Shown: positions 22,899 to 34,995 of the stretch, one piece after another
Layout: each line of letters begins with the position of its first letter
Position numbering within the stretch: position 1 is the stretch's first letter
NCBI RefSeq assembly: GCF_000699445.3
Contig: NC_067197.1
Coordinates: forward strand, 10,298,152 to 10,362,151
Source of the DNA: Schistosoma haematobium
Lineage: Eukaryota; Platyhelminthes; Trematoda; Strigeidida; Schistosomatidae
Direction: 5' to 3'
Length of the DNA stretch: 64,000 bases
Notes under the pieces: model-generated
Seen by the model: the letters and a program-made list of their open reading frames with translations, nothing else
Databases searched by the model: none
What the model was told of the DNA's origin: nothing
Position numbers and translations under genes: made by a program

Positions 22899-23060
22899 TA
22901 TGGTGTATGCTACTTATGTCAACAGACATAAGTAGCATGTAACACCAATCAGAAATGGAATGTCTGGCAGCAGAATGTTAAGAAGGTCGATTTGAAGGCA
23001 ACTGGAATGTAAAAAGAGTGTAATTGCAATAACATCAGAATCGGATGAACTATGAAGTTT
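22899..23060 (+). repeat. rep-4 copy 1 with palindromic start
   Basis: GCTACTTATGTC / GACATAAGTAGC form a 12-bp perfect hairpin around AACA (22909-22936). Then CACCAATCAGAAATGGAATG follows. The 41305-41400 copy has the same layout (ATACTTATGT..ACATAGGTAGTAT, CGCCAATCAGAAGTAGAATG). The GACATAAGTAG motif also closes rep-3, so the two may be one family. Confidence 0.6.
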
Positions 23061-23467
23061 GTAAGAGACGATTGATAGAAGATATGCAAACACAGTATTT
23101 AATGTATGGTTTTCATATTTTAAGAAAATATTCTATCATTTTTGTATTAAAAAATAACCCACCTGAGTTCTCGTTCACTAAAATATGACTTATTAATAAT
23201 TAGCGTGTTTTATATTTATAAATATTAGTTCATATTGTTAGATGTTTCGTAATAAAACTGATTAATGTTGCACTATACAATAGATTATTTATTTTGTTGA
23301 ACAAAAACTATGGTTAAATTCACTTGATGTTGTTTTACTTGGATCTTCCCATTGGTATTTAGGACTGCGACTAACCGGTCTCATGTTGGCATATGTGCAT
23401 CCTGTGCGGACTGCCTCAGTATAGCCTCAATTCACAAGCATTATAAGCAAAGATGGATAGTGGTTAG

Positions 23468-23520
23468 CAGTGGAATCCAGAACGCGTGTTTCATCGTATT
23501 TGTGACTCGTCAGCTGGGTG
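23468..23520 (-). ncRNA. SMalpha-type hammerhead, minus strand
   Basis: Minus strand: CCAG, CTGACGA (plus-strand 23507-23513), stem II GTCA..CGAT, GAAAC, stem III ACGCGT-type, triplet TTC, CTGGATTCC. Core intact; stem II is reduced to about two good pairs. Confidence 0.7.
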
Positions 23521-23614
23521 AACCTGCCTCTCAAAGTTCATGTTCACTTCGGGATTCGAAACCAGTAACGTTCGTTTCTAACACCATCTCCTTCTCCATT
23601 TAGCTACTGATGCA

Positions 23615-23680
23615 AATACATCAGGCTGACGAGTCCCAACTAGGATGAAACACGCGTCTAAACTGGATTCTACTGCTTTC
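23615..23680 (+). ncRNA. SMalpha-type hammerhead, plus strand
   Basis: CTGACGA (23626-23632), stem II GTCC/GGAT with one G-U pair, GAAAC (23647-23651) and triplet GTC (23656-23658) are intact. A few inserted bases before CTGGATTC shift stem I. Possibly active at low level. Confidence 0.75.
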
Positions 23681-23764
23681 CACTATCCGTCTTTGCTTAT
23701 AACTACTGTCATTAAAGGAATTTTGATTTACTATTTGATGTTATCTTCAACAAAAGAAGTGAAT

Positions 23765-23908
23765 GTAAAAATAATTTCAGATGGGTTTTTGTGGATATTG
23801 TAGCAATTTCAATGGTCAAGATCATGAGTAAATTGAAGCTAGACTACCATGGAAAACTTGGAAGCACTGGACAGCCATTTCGTCCAATTGTGGGACTCCT
23901 CAGCAGTG
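23765..23908 (-). mobile_element. HHR-SINE A, 5'-truncated at hammerhead
   Basis: Minus-strand tail (TCAGATGGGTTTTTGTGGATATTG on the plus strand) through the hammerhead, stopping at CAGCAGTG. The tRNA-like head is missing, with truncation exactly at the stem I strand of the ribozyme. Confidence 0.75.
23864..23908 (-). ncRNA. Hammerhead with intact core, minus strand
   Basis: Minus strand: CACTG, CTGAGGA, GTCC/GGAC stem II, GAAA, stem III ATGGCTGT (closable with wobble pairs), triplet GTC, CAGTGC. All invariant core bases are present. Confidence 0.75.
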
Positions 23909-23988
23909 AAAATAATTATCAAATGGAAACCTTTTGATAAAATTACAACTTAAAAAAGAAATTATTGATCATATGACTGGTTGATTAT

Positions 23989-24020
23989 TTGATTAATTAT
24001 TATTATTATTATTATTATTG
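23989..24020. repeat. (ATT)n microsatellite
   Basis: Short run of TTA/ATT units. Confidence 0.8.
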
Positions 24021-24517
24021 CTTTCCCTAACTGATTTCAAAAAATATCTATTTCTCATCAAATATTTAAATAAATTTATTAGTTAAATTAGAAAATTTTT
24101 ACTTGGGTGGTAACAACGACGACAACAACAACACTAACAACAAATTTGTCAATTTACGTATTAGGCAACAACAAAAAAATGTGTGTATATCAACAATAGG
24201 TACATCAACACACAATAGATGTGCTAGAATCGATTTATAGATTTATATTGAATAATTATAGTGAAAGGATTTCATTAATTTAACTAATTGAAACTATGTC
24301 AAAATAAAGACATAAGGATAAAATAATCTCTATGCAAAATTATAAATATTTTAATTGTCCGACATGATTTATTTGATGCATAATATTTCATTTATTAACT
24401 AAAAATGATTTATATTATTCAAGTAATAATTTGTCAAAGTTTATTAATGTGTATTAGTATAATTTAGAATATGAATTTATGAAATTGATTTCATTCACAT
24501 TAGGTTGGTATTAATGA

Positions 24518-24739
24518 ACTACTGAAATAAGACCACAGGATAGACAGACATCATCATCCATTGCGAAACATTTGATTGAGACGGGTCATAAGGTTGATAT
24601 CAAATCAGCATTTGTTGTGTTGTACAAAAGCCTTCAAGGACGTATACTAAGGTTTATTGAAGCCTTGGCTATACGAAAATTGAAACCCCCTTTATGTGTT
24701 CAAAAACAATTTGTACTTACACTTAACCTACCCTGGTAG
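24518..24739 (+). pseudogene. Penelope-like element, C-terminal endonuclease end
   Basis: An uninterrupted 73-residue frame ends in the stop TAG at 24737-24739. It reads SSSIAKHLIETGHKVD, then VLYKSLQGRILRFIEALAIR and KLKPPLCVQKQF, ending in LNLPW. The H-L-x-x-T-G-H, R-x-x-x-E-A-L and K-P-x-x-x-x-Q order and the final L-P-W are typical of the GIY-YIG endonuclease end of Penelope-like retroelements. The catalytic GIY-YIG part and the whole reverse transcriptase are absent, so this is a 5'-truncated insertion. There is no methionine start in the fragment. Confidence 0.8.
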
Positions 24740-24995
24740 TACTGATTTACTATCCAGAGTGGTAATCATATTTGTTTTTGTGTACTTTAATATTTTTCCT
24801 TTGTTATGACTTACCCTAAACCTGTCTAGTTGACCTTTTAATTTTTCATATATAAATGTTCTTAACAAGTATATGTGTGATCAGATTGTTCGAAATGTAT
24901 TGCGCAAATATATCACATAATTCTGATAAACTACGTCTTCTCATTGCATTATAGAAATTTATCAAAGGGACTAATTGTTTTAAATTACTGATATT
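24740..24995 (+). mobile_element. Penelope-like element 3' untranslated region
   Basis: It follows the stop codon directly. From CTGTCTAGTTGACCTTTTAA (24820) to TCTCATTGCATTATAG it is matched by the minus-strand block at 38870-39040, which defines a repeated 3' region. Confidence 0.7.
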
Positions 24996-25171
24996 AAGCA
25001 AAAAATAAAATCCACTGAATACTATATAGCATTGAATAGATTAGTTTGTTGTAGTTAATTTCTTTCAATATATGGTTTACTTCATGGCGCCTAAAGGAAA
25101 TAAGAATAATGATTTGAAGTTGAGCTTATATCGTGACTCAAAGTTTTTCATCAAGGTATGTATATATATCA

Positions 25172-25790
25172 GAAGGGGTTTTTATGGATATTATCGTAAT
25201 TTCATTGGTTGAGATCATGAGTCAGTTGGATCTAGAGTACCATGGAAGCATTAGACGGCCAACTCGTCCTATTATGTGACTTCTCAGCAGTGCGCACCCA
25301 TGATCCCGACCCCACGAGCTTCGAACCCAGGACTTATCAGTCTCGCGCGCGAGCGCTTAACTTCCACAGATCTCAGCCGGTTGGCATCCAAAGGTGTTAA
25401 TATCTAACTTTAACTAATCCACGAAATTGAGCGACATAACCAACATTGTTATCAATGAAATACTGTCTCACAACAGACCCGGTTGAACTCCATTGGTCAC
25501 TGCTTCCCATTAGAATTCCAAGAAATAACTCTTGAAGCCAGCTACTAGTGAGCATATGTCGACTAATATCAGAAGGAGTTTATGTGGATATTATAGTAAT
25601 TTCAAAAGTTGAGATCATGAGTTATGGTGACACGGGCTCGCTTGAGACTGATACGTCCTGAGTTCGAATCCTGGGAGTTGAGGTCGTGGGTGAGCACTTA
25701 TGAGGAGTCCTACAAAAGGACGAAGCGACCGTCCGGTGCTTCCAGGTTTTCTATGGTGGTCTAGCTTTAATTGGCTCAGTATTTATATAT
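25172..25790 (-). mobile_element. HHR-SINE A, inverted composite
   Basis: A full minus-strand copy (25172-25552) runs from TCAGAAGGGG through antisense hammerhead, box B (CTTCGAACCCAGG), head and 5' extension to CTAGTGAGCATATG. A conserved junction (GACTAATATCAGAAGGAG) then starts a second minus-strand tail (25565-25622). From about 25625 the strand flips: a plus-strand tRNA-like part (GAGACTGATACGTCCTGAG, box B GTTCGAATCC), hammerhead and tail to GGTCTAGCTTTAATTGGCTC. Both hammerheads have core changes (plus strand: GAAGC for GAAAC). Confidence 0.8.
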
Positions 25791-27599
25791 ACTGTTTTTG
25801 ATATTTAGAAAGTTTGTATGTGCTCACTTCCTAATTGTCTTGTGTTAAAAAGAAACAGGTGTTTTGTGTTTAATTCTCTTTCAATGGTTTTTTTCGCTGA
25901 CATTAGTTTGTGATAAACGATATATAAAATATATTTCGTGATACCTGGATAAACCTCAACCATTTAATTGTAGTTACACCAGAACAGACGAATATCAATT
26001 AGCGTTGAAACTATATTTAAAACAATAATTTAGAAAATTATATTGATTGAACCTATATACTTTTCACCAAGAAGCTGATGAATTAAAATATTGATCTACA
26101 GTACGTTATTGTTCTAGAATTTTGTAGATATTATGTATTGTCATTGAAGTCTGAGATTCATGGTTGTTAGTGCATCGTTACAACATTGAAACATCATGCC
26201 ACTGTTCACTGATTATATCTCTATCGTAATAATGAACTAAGAGTTATAACAAGTTCTACTATTAAGAAATATTGTTCATTTAAACTAAAATTGAACTGAA
26301 ATAATTCATGATGTTCCGCAGATCCAAACTCGATAAATACCAGCTGATTATTGAACTATTACATAGGGAATATTTTCTCGATATATCTGAAATAAATTGT
26401 GAATGCATAAACGACATCAAATGCTCTAGGCTGTAAAACTCAGCAGAGATCTTTAGTGTAGAACGATCACAAAACATTTGCATACGAAATACCTTTGCAA
26501 TCTCAGACAGTGAGGAACATAAATAGATTATCATATATACATACTAAATATAAGTACTATCACTATTGAAGTTTCAGTATATTGTTAGCAAATGATGTAT
26601 AAATTACTTTCATCCTTAATTTATATTTTAATAAATCAATACATTGTATTTTCTACGTATGGAATTGGTTTTATTGGGATATTTTTTCAAAACACTTGGA
26701 CTACCACTAACCATGTACTACATTTTTAACTTTTACTGAATGATAGAAAAACGGGGTTTATTATAACTTTGCTTTTATTTGAAATGGGTACAATCCTTAG
26801 AAAAAGGAGCTGAGAAATAATTTAGTCGTCTTCCTATTAAACAATTTCTATATATTTACTACGTTTCAGTTTATTTGAAAGTTAAGTTTCAAATATTCTT
26901 GCAGTTATGTTTGATAAATACGTTGAGTTAGACTGGATTAATTAAACTTCACTTAAGTTAATATCCATTATTGTTCATCACCTCTATAGATACATTATTA
27001 TTAAAGAGTATTCATTTAAGAAACATAAATGTCTATGTAAAATTCTGGTTTCCATAGTTTTTCTGTCATAAAACCCATTTAGATGTATTTGTATGTATGT
27101 GTTTGTAATAGAGTTCATGTACTTATTTATCCATTTTAATAACATTTATTTCAAAGATAGAAATATGAGGTAAATGTATTACTAGACTTTCCAAATGAAA
27201 CCATTATGATAACAACAAAAAAGCGACATTTTTTATGTGTCTCGAAGTAAAATTTTAGGTATTGTGTATATTCATTAAAAAATACTTTCATTTGTTTAGG
27301 CATTACATTACTCAGTTCAAGTATTCATGGATATCTCATACAGTTTGAACAGTTGAAGCTACTAACCTGAAATATAAAACGTTTCCTACTCTTAAAAACA
27401 TTAAACTAAGGTATGCTACCTTATAGAATAAGTAAGAATAGTAAAAATAAATGAATAGTTTAGTGCGTATTTTATTATCATTTCTTCATAACTTAAATAG
27501 CTGTGGTGAACTTATGTTTTTATTATAATTCGTTGTAAACTTGAAACTCATTCAATAAGTCTATGATCGATTGACAAATAAAATTAGTTAACGTTGAAC
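25791..27599. other. AT-rich DNA, no gene recognised
   Basis: The minus-strand frame 26280-26534 (84 codons) has no recognisable motif. No repeats shared with the window were seen. Confidence 0.5.
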
Positions 27600-27835
27600 A
27601 AAATTCCATTGAAACCATGATCCAGTCGAAGTTGAACCACCACTGAAAACTTGGAGAAATTAAATAACCATTACGTATTAATATGGAACTTCTCAGTAGT
27701 ACGCATTAACAACCCAGTACGCGGTAATCGAACTTTAAACCTTCGATCTCGCTCACAAACGCTTAACATTCAAATAAATCGTTCGGCATCCAAAGGCATT
27801 ACTATCTAACTTGAATTAATCTACGACAATAAGCA
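27600..27835 (-). mobile_element. HHR-SINE A, old minus-strand copy
   Basis: GAACCACCACTGAAAACTTGG, GGAACTTCTCAGTAGTACGC, TCGATCTCGCTCACAAACGC, TCGGCATCCAAAGGC and TCTAACTTGAATTAATC follow the family order. The GAAAC side of the hammerhead is deleted. Confidence 0.65.
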
Positions 27836-28489
27836 TTCATCTTCCAAATTATTTTTAATCGTTGATATAACTCAGAAATGAAACAAACTGCACACAGCTC
27901 ATTACGAGTTCATTTGTAGTTATTTACCATGTCATTCAGAACTTTAATAAGTTTTTCTTGTGTTTATCCTTGACTTCACTGTTTCTATTTTGTCAATTCT
28001 TCTTCTAGACAGGCATTAACTGGATTAATATATTAAAACCAAGAACTACAAAGTTGTTTCGTGGTATTTTTTAACATACTCACAAATGCTTACCTGTACT
28101 ACTACTGATGATCAAGTTCATAATGATAAATACAGTAATGGTGAGCTATGATGTAAAAAATTAATCGATACAATTTATTTAGCCAATCGTTTGTAAATTT
28201 CACACTTCATAAATACAATTAACAAAGAAAATAATAAAATAATTGTACTTGACCGTGGATAAACAAATTCAAAGCTGAAGATACATCGAGTGTTACATGA
28301 ATGAGAATAAATAAAATTCATTTTCAGTATTATGATTTAAAGTTACCAATTAAATTGTATCAAGTGTTACATAAACATAGTGGCCTAAAAAAAGAAATAG
28401 TTTCGGATCATCTGGAATAAATAGTTTTCCAACTTCAGTATCTTATAATTTCTGTACACTCATCAATTTTTTTAAATTGCAGAATATTT

Positions 28490-29045
28490 GAAAGTTGAAT
28501 TCATGAGTCAAATAAAGCTAGACCACCATGGAAAACCTGGTAGCACTGGACGGCCGTCTCGTCCTATTGTGTGGGACTCTTCAGTAGTGCTCATCCACGA
28601 TCTCACTCACGTGATTCGAACCTAGGACTTATCGGTCTTGCGTACGAAAGCTTAACCTCTACAAATCTGAGCTGGTATTCAACGGTGTGAACGCCTAACT
28701 TCAACCTATACAAAAAATTGCACCACCGTCCACCATTGTCATCAGTGAGTCACTATCTCACAACTGACCTGATTGAACTCCACTGGTTACTGCTTCACAC
28801 TGGAACTCCATAAAATAACTCTTGGAGCCAGTCACTAGTGAGCATATGATGATTGTTATCAGAAGAGGGTTTTGTGAAGATTCTAGTTCGAAACATGTGA
28901 GCCAGATCGTGGATATGCCCTGCTTAGGAATCCCATACTAGGGAGAGACGGCCGTCCGGTGCTTCCAGGTTTTTCATGATGGTCTACATTCAATTGACTC
29001 ATGAAGTCAAACAATTAAACTACTAAAATCTCCACAAAACCACCT
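28490..29045 (-). mobile_element. HHR-SINE A, inverted composite
   Basis: The minus-strand copy runs 28490-28850 and ends CTAGTGAGCATATG. It is followed by the conserved junction and a short minus-strand tail (28857-28885), then the strand flips to a plus-strand piece that keeps only the region after box B, a ruined hammerhead (28917-28962) and the full tail to CCACCTTCTTAT (29043). Confidence 0.8.
28546..28593 (-). ncRNA. Hammerhead motif, minus strand
   Basis: Minus strand: CTGAAGA, GTCC/GGAC, GAGAC where GAAAC is required, stem III ACGGCCGT, triplet GTC, CAGTGC. The single core change predicts loss of activity. Confidence 0.65.
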
Positions 29046-29104
29046 TCTTATACAGAATATTCGTCAAATATTAAGTTATTTTGAAAATAAATTCAAAAAT
29101 AGTA

Positions 29105-29535
29105 AATTACTTACTTACTAACTTACGCCTGTTACTCCTCGTGAAGGAGAACAGGCCGCTCACTAGCATTCTACATACAACCCTGTCCTGGGCAGTCCTT
29201 TCTAGCTCCTTCCAGTTATTATTCATTATTCTATTTCCCGACATAATGTGTTCATGGGCCTTCCTCTTTCCCGCTTCCCTTCACGATTCCAAGTTAGTGC
29301 TTGTCTCGTGATGCAGTTTGATGATTTGTATAATGTATGTCCTATCCATTTCCATCGTCGTTTCCTAATTTCCTCTTCAGCTGGAAGCTGGTTTGTTCTC
29401 TCGTAGAGAAGGCTGTTGCTGATGGTATCTGGCCAATGGATGTTGAGTATTTTGCGTAGACAGCTATTTATAAATACTTGTACCTTCTTGATGATGGTTG
29501 TAGTAGTTCTCCAAGTTTCAGTAGTAAATGTTTCA
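29105..29535 (-). mobile_element. RTE-type LINE 3' fragment
   Basis: The plus strand opens with TTACTTACTTACTAACTTACGCCTGTTACTCC, i.e. a (TAAG)n-tailed 3' end on the minus strand. The same order of blocks occurs at 55830, 58525 and 62945. It encodes, with frameshifts, the RTE C-terminal region after the reverse transcriptase. 5'-truncated. Confidence 0.8.
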
Positions 29536-29589
29536 ATTCAATTCCTTATGCTAAATGACTTTTCAGTTTAAATAGCCATTTTTTAAACA

Positions 29590-29591
<2 letters not shown>

Positions 29592-29624
<33 letters not shown>
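29592..29624. repeat. (TA)n microsatellite
   Basis: About 33 bp of uninterrupted TA. Confidence 0.9.
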
Positions 29625-29627
<3 letters not shown>

Positions 29628-30756
29628 TTAAACACTTTAAACAAATGGATTTTAAGAGGGTATTACTTATTGTATAAGTAAAAAGGAACACTATTTTTCT
29701 CTATAAACTTCTTAAATTGCATTATAATAGCAAGTCTATTTGAATTTGTCATTAATTATGAAATCTACTTAAAATGCTTTCAAGTTTGGATCATTTCCTG
29801 TAATGTAATTTAAAGAGTACAATACAAGATATCGATAGACAATGAAAAAAGTTATTCAACAATATAATTCTTCATAAAAAGCACTTATACTCAGATAATT
29901 TTGGCAACATCACTTAAGAGAGACAATAACTTTGACTACAACAAGTAAGATAAATATAATTTTTACTTAGAGTTGAACAAATAAATGTTTTGCAAAATAG
30001 CTTTTTTATTATAGAAGAAGAATGTCTTGGTAAAATTTCAGCAAATGAATTTGAAGTAAATTCAACGTTTTGCCTGACAATCTGGTCCAAACGTTTTCAA
30101 GGAAATATAATCAATTATCAAAATTATCAAATATAAATAAGTAGATGGTTCTCTTGTTTACTATATACCAAATAGGTCATCTAATCAACAATGTTTAAAG
30201 TAGGTATATGTATTAGTGTGTAAGAGATATGTGATATGAAACGAAAAGGGGTTTTAAAAATACATTCTTCCACTTTAATGTCTCAAACTTAGCGTCCAAA
30301 TACTGTGAAAGTATTCGATCAAATTTAGACGAAAGGTTTTATATATGGCTTTTTTTATTAGATTAATTTATGATCCGCTAACCAGAACATATACAGTTTT
30401 TTTTTACATTCTATTACATACTGTTGACTACAAATTATTTAATCAAACAATCATAAAACATTATTTGTATCACAGAATTTGAAATATATAGGTAGTATTG
30501 AAATATGATGATGTCATTTACATTTACTATTATGAGAAATTAATAAATCGATCAGTTTCCTGTCTAATATATTTCATAGTTATTAAATATTACCCCAGTG
30601 ATGACGAACTAAAATGTCATTGCTTAGATTAACTAGAAGTATAATTGCAGTTAATTCAACAACTATTTTCGTTTAACTAAAAAGAAAAAAAGAAGATCTA
30701 CATGTTTTCATCCTAATTTTAAAATTTCAAACAACACTTTAATATTTTATTATCAG
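29625..30756. other. AT-rich DNA, nothing recognised
   Basis: No supported feature. Confidence 0.5.
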
Positions 30757-30930
30757 AATGAGGATATGTGGATATTGTAACAGTTTGAATAGTTGAATTC
30801 ATGAGTTTATATAAGCTAGATTACTATTGGAAACCTGGAAGTACTGAATGATCGTCTTGGCCTAGTATGAGATGAGCACTGTTGAGAAGTTTGATTCTAG
30901 TACGTATCGGCTGTCCAGGGCTTACAGAAT
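30757..30930 (-). mobile_element. HHR-SINE A tail, fold-back remnant
   Basis: A minus-strand tail (TATCAGAATGAGG to CATGAGTTTATATAAGC) and hammerhead relic (30840-30870) run into a plus-strand GAGCACTGTTGAGAAG. Heavily eroded. Confidence 0.5.
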
Positions 30931-31199
30931 TTGAAATTTGTTTGATCTAATTTATTTCTTTGTAGGTTGTTAATTTTATAAGTAGTACTAGTAGTAGCAG
31001 TTAAATACTAGGAGAAACTGATGAAATAATGTCTTTTACTTGACCAGAAGAATCAACCCTCCACGAACCATCTCATAGCTTTCAAAAGAAAATGTATGAT
31101 CGATTTTCAGTTCGATTTATGAAATTGAAACATGATTAAGTAAAAGACTGAAAATATTTTTGAAACAAAGATTTATGGAAATACTAATAATGCGATACT

Positions 31200-31515
31200 T
31201 GAGGACAACAGTGGGGACACTCAAATGTATTTGAATACAAAATTACAGAATTTCTTAAGAAAATCTGTGAACTATACAATAAATACTTCATTTGTAAAAA
31301 AATCGATCACTTGTCTCAATTTCGACTGTTCTTTCTGCGATTGTCAATCAATCGTTTCAGACTTCATTTTTCTTTCGTTTTTATACAAATCATTCCTTGT
31401 TCTCATTCTCTTTTCTTTGATCTTCTTAACCTTCTGCCTCCAGACCTTTCACTTTGGATTGATGATACATACAACTTATATCTGTCGACATCTGCAGCAC
31501 ATACCACAATAATAA
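31200..31515 (+). repeat. rep-3 copy 2
   Basis: GTGGGGACACTCAAATGTATTTG, AAATTACAGAATTTCTTA, TCACTTGTCTCAATTTCG and CTGTCGACATCTGCAGCACATACC match the 40.8-kb copy. Two overlapping plus-strand frames (31225-31520) come from its pyrimidine-rich sequence and are not supported as genes. Confidence 0.65.
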
Positions 31516-33354
31516 CGTAGACAATAATGATTTCCTTCCTTTTAAAAATGAAACATTCAACAAAACAAAAATTTGACTAAGAATATGAGTACGTACATGA
31601 ATTTTAAAACTAATTAATGAAAAATATTTTCGGTTGATTTTAAACAGTTCCGAAACAAACTGAATGTAGGTTGTTTAAAAATCGAACTGACTGTGAAAGA
31701 TGGCAAATGAAGTTTGATGAGATAGAAATAAATAAATCTCACTTAAATGGTTATAAAGCTAAACTCAGTAACATCTCTGATATAACAAATAAAAATTAAG
31801 ATTAGTAACCATTCTGTTGTTGTTTTGTTTCGAAAAACTGATTGAATGTAGGGTAGAACAGATATGAAAGTGATTAAGTTTATATAAGATATATATAAAC
31901 AATAAACTGAATGATAGGTTCACTAACACTTCGTAATTCTCATTAAAGGAACCTTAAAATTTGAATGGTTCAAGTTTATATTTACCTTTGAAAGATTTAG
32001 AGAGTTTTAATCTCTTCAAATTCATTCATTGTGCAACCACTTCATTAGACTCTTGTATTAAATCGTATAGGTGCATAATTCCAAATTTACTGGTTAAATA
32101 CTATATATTTCTTTGATTTAGATCATTATCCTAAAGAAGTCCACGAACATTTGCTGGACGAAACGCTGAAATTATTTCAAATTTGATTTTCATATACAAA
32201 TTTACTTGTTTGTCTTTTCTTACTGTGACTATTTTAGAGTTATTTAGTCTTCCGAGATGTTTTCATTGTCTTTCTATATTCCATCATCAGTGCCTACTTT
32301 ATACAAAACTGAATTTCTTAATTATTCTACAATAGTCAAACCAGTTCATTCTGTCTACTTCGTATGCTACTAGTTGTCATCATAAATTTCATTATATTCA
32401 TTTATTCTTATATTCAAGTTGATTGTTTTATTTGATTATTAATAAATAGAAATAACAAATTCTACATTGACAGAAAACGATAAACAATGCCATTTTTCCA
32501 TTCATTCCTAACTGCCATCTCACTTAATCAACTGGAAACATTAAAATTGAATTCTAACGAATGTACACTCGTAAACTAACAAAACTAATAAAGATAAATT
32601 TTCATCATAAGAATGAATTACTTTGCTATGAATATTAATAATAATAATAATAATAATAATATTGAAAGTCAGTCAAGTTTAACATTCACCACAATAATAC
32701 AATGCATTGTATCTTATCTACATCACATGGTATGGATAAAGTATACAGCATAGGAGACATATTCAGTAGCACATAATTCTATGTAGTCAAATAGTTTTTT
32801 TCTAAAACAAAAATAATTACTCCTTTGTCAAGATGATTTGTTTTCAAGTATGACATAGGGTTTTTGAAACCTCAACTACTTATACTACATAAATAAGCTT
32901 ATAAATATTCATATTACATATAAATAAATAAATAAATAATATTTACAACAATCTCTTACCATAGATAATCATATTTGTCAAATTTGATTAATTATCTATC
33001 CGAAAAGCTTTTCATTTCTTTATCTTATTACTTTTTTTATTAGTCACTAACTGTGCTCTTTTTTCTTTCTTTTTCTTACATTCATCTCATCTATACTACT
33101 TTTTTTGTATTTGTATTAGGAAATTTACATAATTCTGTATGGCTATACAAAGAAAGGCGTATTAATTACTTTCTGTATTGATGAAATAAATATTCATTAT
33201 CTTTATGTTTATTAATACTGATGAAAATTGAATAGATGAATTTAAATTTAGTAAGTCACTTGAATACATCTAAGATATTAACTGGCCTTTTCTGTATATC
33301 ACTATTTTAAGACTGATCAACAATCAATGATATAAACTATGTTGATATAATCCT
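31516..33354. other. AT-rich DNA with (AAT)n and (AAAT)n tracts
   Basis: AAT repeats at about 32633-32660 and AAAT repeats at about 32920-32938. One HHR-like motif at 32130 is listed separately. No gene recognised. Confidence 0.5.
32128..32180 (+). ncRNA. Penelope-type hammerhead-like motif
   Basis: CTAAAGA (CTGANGA with one change), then helix AGTCCA / TGGAC around a purine-poor loop, GAAAC (32160-32165) and an ACGCTGAAATT continuation. The layout, including an extra A after the first core block, matches the minus-strand motif at 18.3 kb. No Penelope coding sequence lies next to it. Confidence 0.45.
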
Positions 33355-33360
33355 CATATG

Positions 33361-33604
33361 TGTAGTGCTATGCAAGCCCACATAACTTGTTTTAGCTTCC
33401 CGACAGATCAGTTTATTGATTCTTCCTGAATCATATTTTTATCTTGGTAATTATTCTCATATCAACTTCGAATGGTTTTATATGAGTGTATGTGTGTACT
33501 CTTCTTATCCTATTCATCAGATGTTTGTAACTTATTTTCATGTGACTATAAATATCGATTAACGCTTGACTAAACTGAGTTGGCTCACATAACTTCACTG
33601 TGCG
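33361..33604 (+). mobile_element. LTR-like repeat LTR-2 (copy 3), 3'-truncated
   Basis: Begins TGTAGTGCTATGCAAGCCCAC and is colinear with the other copies through the TTTTATATGAG TATA-like site to CACATAACTTCACTG. It then breaks into rep-1. Confidence 0.65.
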
Positions 33605-33790
33605 ACGTTTCGTTTATGATAGAAACCTTAAATCTAGTTCCTAACTCTAACCAATAATTGTAGATGATAGTCTTAATTCATCAAACTGGTTTATAACCCT
33701 CATTTGTCCCTGGTAAGTAGGTGAACATCCTCAGGGTTACCTTAGTGTCGCTCAAAAGTCATCCATAAATTATAGTCTCACCAACATTAA
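33605..33790 (-). repeat. rep-1 copy 2
   Basis: Reverse complement of the 19.0-kb block, abutting the broken LTR-2, so one probably inserted into or recombined with the other. Confidence 0.65.
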
Positions 33791-34995
33791 TAAACAACAA
33801 CATATCATTACCTAAAAGAAAGAAAAACAACAGTCATTCTTAGGCAGATTTCACTGTATGATTTTCGATATGGAATTACATTCACTAGAAATCTATCTAA
33901 AACAGACAAACAAACAAACAAAAACACCTAACAGTTGTTACATTATATTAGCGAAGCCTTTCAGTAGAGCATAGTCCTAATACAAGTAAACATTTCATCT
34001 TTCACTTGTATATTATTTTACAGAAAAATGTAACAATTCTAATCAGTTCAATTCGATTAAATTTTCTTCATTACCATCTCTCTCATAGATACCAAAAGAA
34101 AAACTATCCAATAATAATTAGGGTAATTAAATTATATGATCAATTTCTCTTCTTTTTTTTTACGGGTATAGTATTCAATCAAATTGTGACCTCAGAATGA
34201 TACTGTCAAAAAGAAAAGAAATAAAATAAAATAGATGAGATAAGACAACTAATTCTATTCTATTATTATTCATTCAATAATGACCTGAATATTTGTTATT
34301 TGATTGTATGATTGAATTCTTATATTAACAACAACAACAAAAACAAAAACAAAACAAAAAAAGAAAACGAAACTCGATGGATACCAAACATTTATGAAAT
34401 GACTAATTTGAAAAGTATTTACATTTATTTTATTCGTTACCAAGTTACAATGAGGATACAGTTTTTTTCCATTTTTGTCTTTTTCTTTTTTTTAGCTTTC
34501 CACTTTTAATTATTGAATTGATGTTTTATTTTGACATTAGTTACTATTAATGAAAATATAAGTTTACTTACATTTGATAGTTGATCAATGATGTTTGTTT
34601 TTCATCTGTAATAATTTTGATGACGTAAATCACTATTCTATCACTTTAGATACTTGTTATGTATGTTATCATGAGTTTATCCGACAATGTTTCATTTTTA
34701 TATATTTTCTGTGTAACCTGCTCATTTTTTATATGTCCATAGAAACATCAGAGATTAAAAAAATTAAAAAAATAAGTCCACTTATATGATAAACATTATT
34801 GAAAAAGTAAATGACTAGCAACAAGTTCCAGTGTTGTTTATGTCTATGTAATTAAGTAAGCACAATTTAGGTATCATGATAATCTATAATAAAATAATTT
34901 AAATAGTTATAAATATTGATAAGTCACTTGAATAACAAGACATGAATACAACAGGAATCTTAGTATATATTCCTTCCAGTTACTTATATGCTATT
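33791..34995. other. AT-rich, A-run-rich DNA
   Basis: Includes (CAAA)n near 33906-33925 and an A/C/G-rich purine tract at 34325-34370. Frames at 34006-34200, 34312-34509 and 34595-34789 look like low-complexity chance frames. Confidence 0.45.

Larger units (their letters stand above)
23320..23710 (-). mobile_element. HHR-SINE B, inverted composite
   Basis: The same architecture as the 16-kb locus. There is a minus-strand tail (TTGATGTTGTTTTACTTGG), antisense hammerhead (23468-23520), antisense box B (GGGATTCGAAACC) and head ending TTAGCTACTGAT at 23610, then a switch to a plus-strand hammerhead (23615-23680) and CCACTATCCGTCTTTGCTTATAA. The frame 23352-23603 is incidental. Confidence 0.8.

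Noticed and set aside
30757..30930. Separate new repeat
   Set aside because: The landmarks fit an eroded SINE A tail in both orientations.
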